In this document: piece after piece, positions 49,237 to 55,429 of the stretch
Layout: the number at the start of each line of letters is the position of its first letter
Numbering within the stretch: position 1 is the stretch's first letter
DNA from: JAYVYM01 sp046593925
GTDB taxonomy: Bacteria > Actinomycetota > Actinomycetes > Mycobacteriales > SCTD01
DNA: 55,429 nucleotides
NCBI GenBank assembly: GCA_046593925.1
Contig: JBKJQN010000043.1
Coordinates: 1 to 55,429, forward strand
Direction: 5' to 3'
Position numbers and translations under genes: made by a program
The notes under the pieces: model-generated
Database searches by the model: none
What the model saw: only the letters and a program-made list of their open reading frames with translations
What the model was told of the DNA's origin: nothing

Positions 49237-50843
49237 AGCATCGGCATGTCGATGCCACGCTCGCGCGCCACGTCGCGGGCGAGGTCGTAGCCGGCGTCCG
49301 CGTGCCGCACGACACCGGTGCCGGGGTCGTTGGTCAGCACCCGCTCGACCCGCAGCGCCGCATCGGCGGTGCCGTCCGCGACGACCTGCGCGCCGGAGTG
49401 GATCGACTTCCCCATCCCTACGCCACCGCCGTGGTGGACCGCGACCCAGGCGGCGCCGGATGCCACGTTGAGCAGGGCGTTCAGCACCGGCCAGTCGGCG
49501 ATCGCGTCCGAGCCGTCGGCCATCGCCTCGGTCTCACGGTAGGGCGACGCCACCGAGCCGCTGTCCAGATGGTCCCGCCCGATCACCACGGGCGCGCGGA
49601 TCTCGCCGCGGGCGACGAGGTCGTTGAGCACCGCCCCGGCCTCGGCCCGTTCGCCGTAGCCGAGCCAGCAGATCCGGGCCGGCAGGCCCTGGAAGGCCAC
49701 CCGCTCGCGCGCCAACGGGATCCAGCGCTGCACAGCGGCATTGTCCGGGAACGCCCTGAGCAGCGCCTCGTCGGCTACCGCGATGTCGCGCGGGTCACCC
49801 GACAGCGCCACGAAGCGGAACGGCCCGGTGCCCGAGCAGAACAGCGGGCGGATGTACGCCGGGACGAAGCCCGGGTACTCGAACGCCTCGGTGAGCCCGG
49901 CCTCCTTCGCCTCCCCGCGCAGGTTGTTGCCGTAGTCGAAGACCTCAGCGCCGGCGCGGGAGAAACCCACCATCGCGCGGCAGTGCTCGACCATCGAGGC
50001 ACGCGCCCGGTCGACGTGCTCACCCGGCTTGGTACGCCGCAGCTCCGCAGCGTCCGCCACAGACAGGCCGACCGGCAGGTAGCCGTGCAGCGGGTCGTGG
50101 GCACTGGTCTGGTCGGTGACGACGTCGAAGGCCTCGCCGCGGGCGAGCAGCGCGGGCAGCACGTGCGCGGCATTGCCCACGACCCCCACCGACAGCGCCC
50201 GGCCCTCGGCGGCCGCCGCGCGAACCCGGCGCAGCCCGTCGTCGAGGTCGGCCGCCTGCTCGTCGAGATAGCGCGTCTCGAGCCGGCGTCGCAGCCGAGT
50301 CTCGTCCACCTCGATGCAGAGTGCGGTACCGCCGTTGAGCGTCACGGCCAGCGGCTGCGCACCGCCCATACCGCCCAGGCCGGAGGTCAGCACGACCTTG
50401 CCGCGCAGCGTCCCGTCGTAGCGCTGCTCGGCGAGCGCGGCGAACGTCTGGAAGGTGCCCTGCACGATGCCCTGCGTACCGATGTAGATCCACGACCCGG
50501 CAGTCATCTGTCCGTACATCGTCAGCCCGATGGCCTCGAGCTCCCAGAAGTCCTTCCAGGTGGCCCATTTCGGTACCAGCAGCGAGTTGGCGATCAGGAC
50601 GCGCGGCGCGTGCTCGAAGGTACGAAAAACTGCGACCGGCTTGCCGCTCTGCACCATCAGCGTCTCGTCGGCGGCCAGTCGCATCAGGGTGCTCTCGATC
50701 GCGGCCAGCGACGCGGGGTCGCGGGCGGCCTTGCCGTTGCCGCCATAGACCACCAGGTCCTCGGGGCGCTCCGCGACGTCGGGGTGCAGGTTGTTGCGCA
50801 GGCAGCGCAAGGCTGCCTCGGCCTGCCAGGTCCGGCATTCCAT
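49233..50843 (-). CDS. hutU: Urocanate hydratase
   Basis: 536 residues. It adds water to urocanate using NAD+ as an electrophile. Characteristic segments are HPDVAERPEDLVVYGGNGKA, SGKPVAVFRTFEHAPRVLIA, YIGTQGIVQGTFQTFA, VVLTSGLGGMGGAQPLAVTL (NAD loop), GFVPAYIRPLFCSGTGPFRF with the conserved Cys, and VAVHHGGGVGMGKSIHSGAQ near the end. The N-terminus (MECRTWQAEAALRCL) is shorter than usual by about 20 residues, but no better start is open. It follows hutH by one base. Confidence 0.95.
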   Translation of the reverse strand: MECRTWQAEAALRCLRNNLHPDVAERPEDLVVYGGNGKAARDPASLAAIESTLMRLAADETLMVQSGKPVAVFRTFEHAPRVLIANSLLVPKWATWKDFWELEAIGLTMYGQMTAGSWIYIGTQGIVQGTFQTFAALAEQRYDGTLRGKVVLTSGLGGMGGAQPLAVTLNGGTALCIEVDETRLRRRLETRYLDEQAADLDDGLRRVRAAAAEGRALSVGVVGNAAHVLPALLARGEAFDVVTDQTSAHDPLHGYLPVGLSVADAAELRRTKPGEHVDRARASMVEHCRAMVGFSRAGAEVFDYGNNLRGEAKEAGLTEAFEYPGFVPAYIRPLFCSGTGPFRFVALSGDPRDIAVADEALLRAFPDNAAVQRWIPLARERVAFQGLPARICWLGYGERAEAGAVLNDLVARGEIRAPVVIGRDHLDSGSVASPYRETEAMADGSDAIADWPVLNALLNVASGAAWVAVHHGGGVGMGKSIHSGAQVVADGTADAALRVERVLTNDPGTGVVRHADAGYDLARDVARERGIDMPML

Positions 50844-50844
50844 G

Positions 50845-52386
50845 TCAGTCCAGCCTTCCCGTCACGGCCTCGGCCGCTGCCAGCACTGCGGACGCCGCGG
50901 TGACGCTCGCCTGGATCTCCTGCGACAGCACCCGGTCCGGGCCGGGCCCGGCCACCACGAGCCGCAGCGCTGTGACCGCGGCGGCGGTCGCCGGCGAGCA
51001 GGCCAGCGGCCCGCGCAGGTCCAGCGCGCGCGCCGCCGTCATCACCTCGACCGCCAGCACCGTTCGGAGCCCTTCGACAGCGCGGCGCAGCTTGCGGGCC
51101 GCGCTCCAGCCCATCGACACGTGGTCTTCCTGCATGGCCGAGCTCGGGATCGAGTCCACCGACGCGGGGACCGCGAGCCGCTTGAGCTCGCAGACGATCC
51201 CGGCCTGGGTGTACTGGGCGATCATCAGCCCGCTGTCCACCCCCGGGTCGTCGGCGAGGAAGGGCGGCAGGCCGTGCGACCGGGTGGCGTCGAGCATCCG
51301 GTCGGTACGCCGCTCGCTGATCGACGCGACGTCGGCCGTGGCAATCGCCAGGAAGTCGAGGACATAGCCGACGGGTGCGCCATGGAAGTTGCCGTTGGAT
51401 GCCAGCCGGCCGTCCGGCAGCAGCACCGGGTTGTCGATGCAGGACGCCGCTTCGCGGGCGGCGACCGTACGGGCGTGCGCGAGGGTGTCACGGGCTGCGC
51501 CGGCGACCTGCGGGGCGCAGCGCAGCGAGTAGGCGTCCTGCACCCGCAGGTCCTCCGGCCCGCGGTGCGACGCGACGACTGCGGACCCGGCCAGCAGGCG
51601 GCGCATGTTGCCGGCCGCTGCGGCCTGCCCCGGGTGCGGCCGCAGCGCCATCAGCTCCTCGGCGAGCACCCGGTCGGTGCCCAGCAGCGCCTCGAGCGAC
51701 ATGGCGGCGGACAGGTCTGCGAGCCGCAGCAGCTCGTCGAGGTCGGCGCAGGCCAGCATCAGCTGCGCGAGCATCCCGTCGGTGCCGTTGATGAGGGCCA
51801 GCCCCTCCTTCTCGGCCAGCTCGACGGCGACCAGCCCGGCGTCCGCCAGGGCTTTGGCGGCCGGCAGCAGCACGCCGTCCCGGTCACGTACATCACCTTC
51901 GCCCATCAGCGCGAGCGCGACGTGCGCCAGGGGAGCGAGATCCCCGCTGCAGCCCAGCGAGCCGAACTCCCTGACGACCGGCGTGATGCCGGCGTTGAGC
52001 AGGTCGGCGAGCGCCTGGGCGGTCTGCGGCCGCACCCCGGTCCGGCCGGTCGCGAGGGTCCGCAGCCGCAGCAGGGCGAGCCCGCGGACGACCTCGCGCT
52101 CGACCTCCGGTCCGGCGCCGGCGGCGTGCGAGCGGATCAGGCTGCGCTGCAGCTGGGCTCTGCGCGTCACCGGGACGTGCTTGGTCGCGAGGGCGCCAAA
52201 GCCGGTCGAGACGCCGTACACCGGGGCGGCGCCTGCCGCGAGGGCGTCTACGACCCGACGCGACGCCGCCAGCACCTCGAGCGTCTCCGGAGCCAGCTGA
52301 ACCTCGGCCCCTGCGCGGGCGACCGCCACGAGGTCGGCCTCGCTCAGCGGGCGGTCAGGAACGAGGAGGACGGTCATGCTGCTCAT
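50845..52386 (-). CDS. hutH: Histidine ammonia-lyase
   Basis: 513 residues. It removes ammonia from histidine to give urocanate, the first step of the pathway. The MIO prosthetic group forms from the tripeptide in GSLGCSGDLAPLAHVALAL: here Cys-Ser-Gly rather than Ala-Ser-Gly, the form I recall from other actinobacterial enzymes. Other marks are YGVSTGFGALATKHV, LINGTDGMLAQLML, NGNFHGAPVGYVLDFLA and SAMQEDHVSMGW. AGGAG lies 5 nt before ATG 52386; an ATG 9 bases on is also possible. First gene of the hut operon. No HutC-type regulator is nearby. Confidence 0.95.
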   Translation of the reverse strand: MSSMTVLLVPDRPLSEADLVAVARAGAEVQLAPETLEVLAASRRVVDALAAGAAPVYGVSTGFGALATKHVPVTRRAQLQRSLIRSHAAGAGPEVEREVVRGLALLRLRTLATGRTGVRPQTAQALADLLNAGITPVVREFGSLGCSGDLAPLAHVALALMGEGDVRDRDGVLLPAAKALADAGLVAVELAEKEGLALINGTDGMLAQLMLACADLDELLRLADLSAAMSLEALLGTDRVLAEELMALRPHPGQAAAAGNMRRLLAGSAVVASHRGPEDLRVQDAYSLRCAPQVAGAARDTLAHARTVAAREAASCIDNPVLLPDGRLASNGNFHGAPVGYVLDFLAIATADVASISERRTDRMLDATRSHGLPPFLADDPGVDSGLMIAQYTQAGIVCELKRLAVPASVDSIPSSAMQEDHVSMGWSAARKLRRAVEGLRTVLAVEVMTAARALDLRGPLACSPATAAAVTALRLVVAGPGPDRVLSQEIQASVTAASAVLAAAEAVTGRLD

Positions 52387-52539
52387 CTGACTCCTGGAAC
52401 CGGCCTTCGTCACGCGTGGGCCTGGCGACGCGCGGCTACTCCTCGCCGGCAGCGCTCGAGACAGGGCGCTGGCTGCCGTAGCCGAACTCGGCCACCCCCT
52501 CCCACCACGGCGGCCCCGGCTGCGTCAGGCTCACCGGCT

Positions 52540-52778
52540 GACAGGCACACAGACTCCCAGGAGCGTCCGAGCGGGCAACCGGCTGCTGGTCATCGTCGAG
52601 GACAGCCCGCGCGGCACAGCGGGACACCGCCATGCAGGTGATCGGTCGGTACAAGAGCGACGCCGTGGTCTGCATCGGAGTGCCGTTCGGGCACACCCGA
52701 CCGCAGTGGATCTTGCCCTATGGCGGCGAGGTCACCGTCGGCGGAGCCGAGCAGCGGATCTGGGCCGACTACCGCTGA
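52540..52778 (+). pseudogene. Fragment resembling the end of an S66 LD-carboxypeptidase
   Basis: The frame ending at TGA 52776-52778 reads AMQVIGRYKSDAVVCIGVPF, then GHTRPQWILPYGGEVTVGGA and EQRIWADYR. The FGHTxPQxxxPYGG segment is the C-terminal signature of MccF/LdcA-type S66 peptidases, including the catalytic His. Upstream a different frame gives GNRLLVIVEDSPRGT, so a frameshift is likely and the rest of the gene is absent. A hairpin follows the stop. Confidence 0.5.
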
Positions 52779-52784
52779 CGCCCA

Positions 52785-52808
52785 CCCCATCGTCATCCGG
52801 GGATGGGG
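52785..52808. terminator. Hairpin after the S66-like fragment
   Basis: CCCCATC (52785-52791) pairs with GATGGGG (52802-52808) over a 10-nt loop, 6 bases after the fragment's stop. Probably the old terminator of that gene. Confidence 0.45.
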
Positions 52809-52954
52809 CTCAGGACACGCCGGCGTCGCCGAGCCACATCGCCGGGTCGTGCCGCCGCGCGAGGGGCGCACCACCGGTGACCCCGCACCGACGCCGTGAC
52901 CCGGCACCCGCAGGTGCCGGCGACCACGATCCGCCGACAACCCGGCTGCGCACC

Positions 52955-52960
52955 TACCGT
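52955..52960 (+). promoter_or_regulatory. Putative -10 box TACCGT, leaderless start
   Basis: TACCGT, 6 nt, then GTG 52967 of the flavin oxidoreductase. Confidence 0.55.
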
Positions 52961-52966
52961 GGGCAG

Positions 52967-54187
52967 GTGGCCGACGTGGTGGTGGTGGGGGCCGGGCTAG
53001 CCGGGCTGGCGTGCGCGAGGCGGCTGTGTGCGGCCGGCGTAGACGTCGAGCTCCGCGAGGCGTCCACAGCGGTCGGCGGCCGGGTGCGCACCGACGTCGT
53101 CGACGGGATGCTGCTCGACCGGGGCTTCCAGGTGCACAACACGGGATACCCGGAGGCGCAGCGGGTCCTGGACCACGCCGCGCTGCAGCTGCGGCCGTTC
53201 TCCGCCGGCGCGCTGGTCCGCATCGGCGACCGGCTGCACCGGGTCGGCGACCCTCGCCGGCTGCCGACCTGGGCGTCGTCGACGGTCACCGCCCCGATCG
53301 GCTCGCTGAAGGACAAGGTGCTGATCGGCGTCCTCGCGGCCCGCGCGGCCGTGGCCGGTCCCGACCGGCTGCTCGCCGCCCCGGAGACGACGACGTACGA
53401 CACCCTGCGGGCCCGCGGGCTGTCCGACACCGTGATCGACCGCTTCTTCCGGCCGTTCCTGTCCGGGGTCTTCCTGGAGGACCGCCTGGAGACGTCCAGC
53501 CGCTTCCTTGACCTGGTCTGGCAGTCGTTCGTGCGGGGCACCCAGTGCGTACCGGCTGCCGGCATGGGCGCGATGCCGGCGCAGCTCGCCGCCCGGCTGC
53601 CCGCCGGGGTGCTGCAGCTCGATGCTCCGGTCTCGCGGGTGGCCGCCGGCGTCGTCGACGGCAGCCGGGTGCGTTCGGTCGTCGTCGCGACCGACCCGTC
53701 CTCGGCCGGCCGGCTGCTGCCCGGCCTGGAGCTGGCGCCCTTCAACAGCGTGACGACGCACTACCACCTGGCGCCCGAGCCGCCCGTCCGCGAACCCGCG
53801 ATCGTCCTCGACGGTGAGGCCGCCGGGCCGGTCACCAACTCGGTCGTCCTGACCAACGCCGCCCCGTCGTACGCGCCCGGCCGGCACCTGGTGTCGAGCT
53901 CGGTGGTCGGCGGCGACGCCTCCGAACCGGCGGTGCGAGCCCACCTCGCCCGCCTCTACGACGTCGACACCCGCGGCTGGCAGCACGTCGCCGCGTACGA
54001 CATCCGCGAGGCGCTGCCGAGCCAGGCCCCACCGGTCGGCCGGCTGCGCAAGACCGTCCGGCTGGAGCCGGGGCTGTACGTCGCCGGCGACCACCGCGAC
54101 TCGGCGTCCATCCAGGGCGCCCTGGTCAGCGGCCGGCGCGCGGCCATGGCCGTGCTGGCCGACCTGCACGAGCACGCCCGGGCGTAG
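52967..54187 (+). CDS. FAD-dependent amine-oxidase/phytoene-desaturase-like protein
   Basis: 406 residues. The N-terminal FAD motif VADVVVVGAGLAGLACARRL is followed by the VGGRVRTDVVDGMLLDRGFQ segment of the amine oxidase/phytoene desaturase superfamily. FFRPFLSGVFLEDRLETSSR and VPAAGMGAMPAQLAARLP are further family segments, and the C-terminal FAD region is LYVAGDHRDSASIQGALVSG. The substrate is not evident; carotenoid, porphyrin or amine oxidation are all possible in the family. The TACCGT box 6 nt before GTG 52967 fixes the start. Its TAG stop lies within the -10 box of lipB. Confidence 0.82.
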   Translation: MADVVVVGAGLAGLACARRLCAAGVDVELREASTAVGGRVRTDVVDGMLLDRGFQVHNTGYPEAQRVLDHAALQLRPFSAGALVRIGDRLHRVGDPRRLPTWASSTVTAPIGSLKDKVLIGVLAARAAVAGPDRLLAAPETTTYDTLRARGLSDTVIDRFFRPFLSGVFLEDRLETSSRFLDLVWQSFVRGTQCVPAAGMGAMPAQLAARLPAGVLQLDAPVSRVAAGVVDGSRVRSVVVATDPSSAGRLLPGLELAPFNSVTTHYHLAPEPPVREPAIVLDGEAAGPVTNSVVLTNAAPSYAPGRHLVSSSVVGGDASEPAVRAHLARLYDVDTRGWQHVAAYDIREALPSQAPPVGRLRKTVRLEPGLYVAGDHRDSASIQGALVSGRRAAMAVLADLHEHARA

Positions 54188-54190
54188 CGT
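54185..54190 (+). promoter_or_regulatory. Putative -10 box TAGCGT, leaderless start of lipB
   Basis: TAGCGT, 7 nt, then GTG 54198. The TAG is also the stop codon of the upstream oxidoreductase gene. Confidence 0.55.
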
Positions 54191-54197
54191 CGTCGGC

Positions 54198-54812
54198 GTG
54201 GAGTTCCGCCGGCTCGGACTGGTCGCCTACGACGACGGGTGGGCCCTGCAGCGCCAGGTGCACGCCGGGGTCGTGGCCGGTTCCGACGACGTCGTGCTGC
54301 TGCTGGAGCACCCGCCGGTCTACACCGCCGGAAGGCGGACGCTGCCCCACGAGCGTCCGATCGACGGCACGCCGGTGGTGGACGTCGACCGCGGCGGCAA
54401 GATCACCTGGCACGGCCCCGGCCAGGTGACCGGCTACCCGATCGTGCGGCTCGCTGACCCGGTCGACGTCGTGGCGTACGTCCGCCGGCTCGAGCAGCTA
54501 CTGATCGACGTCTGCGCCGACCTCGGCCTCCGGACCGGGCGCGTACCGGGCCGCTCGGGGGTCTGGACCCCCGACGGGGCGCGCAAGGTCGCGGCCATCG
54601 GCATCCGGGTCGCGCAGGGCGTGACGATGCACGGCTTCGCGCTCAACTGCGACCCCGACCTGTCGGCGTACGGCCGGATCGTGCCGTGCGGCATCGCCGA
54701 CGCCACCGTCACCAGCCTGTCCGCCGAGCTCGGCCGGGACGTGACCACCACCGAGGCCCTCCCACTGCTGGAACGCCACCTGCCCGCGCTCGCGGCGCCG
54801 GTGCCCGCCTGA
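54198..54812 (+). CDS. lipB: Octanoyltransferase
   Basis: 204 residues. It moves octanoyl from acyl carrier protein to the lipoyl domain of E2 or GcvH, the first step of lipoate assembly. Motifs are LLEHPPVYTAGRRT, VDVDRGGKITWHGPGQVTGY, GVWTPDGARKVAAIGIRVAQ with the catalytic Lys, and MHGFALNCDPDLSAYGRIVP followed by CG with the catalytic Cys. Likely targets in this window are the sucB product and the glycine-cleavage system served by gcvT. lipA usually follows lipB, but here the next gene is an aromatic amino acid gene. Confidence 0.95.
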   Translation: MEFRRLGLVAYDDGWALQRQVHAGVVAGSDDVVLLLEHPPVYTAGRRTLPHERPIDGTPVVDVDRGGKITWHGPGQVTGYPIVRLADPVDVVAYVRRLEQLLIDVCADLGLRTGRVPGRSGVWTPDGARKVAAIGIRVAQGVTMHGFALNCDPDLSAYGRIVPCGIADATVTSLSAELGRDVTTTEALPLLERHLPALAAPVPA

Positions 54813-54944
54813 GCAGCGCGACCGCGTCGCGCTCGAACAGGTCGAGCTGGTCGGCAGTCGTACGACCCCTGACCGTCACCGTCTGCCGTGCCGCGCCGCT
54901 CACCCGGCAGACGCTGGGTGGGTCCGGTGCACGAGACTGCAGCC

Positions 54945-55429
54945 GTGACCGACTCCGCCGACCTCGCGCAGCTGCGCCAGGAGCTCGACCGCGTCGACCG
55001 GGGGCTGGTCGACCTGATCGCCCGCCGGCTCGAGGTCGTCGCGCAGGTCGGCGCCGCCAAGGCCCGCGCCGACACCCCGGTCCGCGACGCCGAGCGCGAG
55101 CGCGCGGTGCTCGACGGCGTCGAGGCGTTCGCGGTCGAGCGCGGCGTCTCCGGCGAGCTGGTCCGCCGGATCTTCCGCGAGATCATCGGCCATGCCGTCG
55201 ACCAGCAGGTCGCCGAACTGACCGGCACGACCGACCACCCGCTGCTGGTCGCCTACCAGGGCGTCGACAACGCCTACAGCCACCTGGCGGCCCGCAAGCA
55301 CCTCGCCGGCCGCGGCCAGCAGGCGGCGTACGAGGGGCACGTGTCGTTCGCCGACGCCCTCGCGGCGCTGGTCAACGGGCGCTGCGACCTGGCGTTCCTG
55401 CCGATCGAGAACACCACCGCCGGCAGTAT
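54945..55429 (+). CDS. pheA: Chorismate mutase / prephenate dehydratase, 5' part only
   Basis: 161 residues are present before the window ends. Residues 1-90 are an AroQ-type chorismate mutase (LAQLRQELDRVDRGLVDLIA, RRLEVVAQVGAAKARADTPV, RDAERERAVLDGV) with the Arg and Lys active-site pattern. Residues about 100 on begin the prephenate dehydratase domain (LLVAYQGVDNAYSHLAARKH, GRCDLAFLPIENTTAGSY). Together they form the P-protein of phenylalanine synthesis. Many actinobacterial PheA proteins lack the mutase part, so the fusion is notable. GTG 54945 is chosen; GTG 54927 is possible. The regulatory ACT domain would lie outside the window. Confidence 0.88.
   Translation, partial: MTDSADLAQLRQELDRVDRGLVDLIARRLEVVAQVGAAKARADTPVRDAERERAVLDGVEAFAVERGVSGELVRRIFREIIGHAVDQQVAELTGTTDHPLLVAYQGVDNAYSHLAARKHLAGRGQQAAYEGHVSFADALAALVNGRCDLAFLPIENTTAGS

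Noticed and set aside
50845..52386. Cys-Ser-Gly instead of Ala-Ser-Gly in HutH as a defect
   Set aside because: I recall this variant from other actinobacterial histidine ammonia-lyases, and MIO formation with Cys is accepted for them.
54709..54903. 64-codon minus-strand frame starting MSGAARQTVTVRGRTTADQL
   Set aside because: The first 40 residues look plausible, but it overlaps the end of lipB, has no ribosome site or TANNNT box, and I recognise no family.
1..55429. CRISPR array
   Set aside because: No series of regularly spaced direct repeats with unique spacers is present. The tandem repeats found have no spacers.

Overview
The window is about 55 kb of very GC-rich actinobacterial chromosome. 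Third codon positions are almost all G or C, GTG starts are common, and neighbouring genes often share a 4-base GTGA or ATGA overlap. Gene order recalls the Mycobacterium tuberculosis block from pimB' (Rv2188c) to lipB (Rv2217): pimB, a DEDD exonuclease/UvrC-like gene, trpD, ctaE-qcrCAB, ctaC/ctaF, a PfkB kinase, an A-type Fe-S carrier, cobalamin genes, gcvT, a leucyl aminopeptidase, sucB, a TIGR01777 epimerase and lipB. The species cannot be named from sequence alone. A member of the Frankiales, Geodermatophilales or relatives is plausible.

Layout. 1-1150: two decayed genes, a ferritin-like family gene and a P-loop kinase. 1152-6863: a leftward run with PimB, two membrane or secreted metallopeptidases, a Cys-rich small protein, a NYN-domain protein and a zinc-ribbon protein. 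6943-13076: exonuclease/UvrC-like gene, YiaA-like membrane protein, Lrp-type sensor, a broken glutathionyl-hydroquinone-reductase-like gene, trpD, a receiver-like protein and a CtaG-like assembly factor. 13163-23770: the terminal respiratory branch, with ctaE-qcrC-qcrA-qcrB going right and ctaC-ctaD-ctaF going left. Between them lies an ISL3-type insertion sequence with a perfect 8-bp target duplication. 23892-28757: an unusual cysteine desulfurase with TusA, a PfkB kinase, an Fe-S carrier and nadA. 31090-33905: cobalamin assembly (MBL-CobU fusion, divergent CobT, CobS). 34138-44583: gcvT, gluconokinase, flavin disulfide reductase, pepA, lpd, sucB and a TIGR01777 epimerase. 44746-47154: a Ser/Thr kinase divergent from a heliorhodopsin. 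47204-52386: a complete histidine-utilisation operon, hutH-hutU-hutI-hutG. 52967-55429: a flavin oxidoreductase, lipB and the start of a chorismate mutase/prephenate dehydratase gene.

Main points for a second look: a heliorhodopsin next to a kinase; a cysteine desulfurase that lacks the PLP-binding lysine but keeps the active-site cysteine; a short CobT homologue without its catalytic motifs; two new-looking intergenic repeat families, each present twice; several gene remnants; and thirteen genes whose start codon sits 6-7 nt after a TANNNT box, which suggests widespread leaderless transcription.
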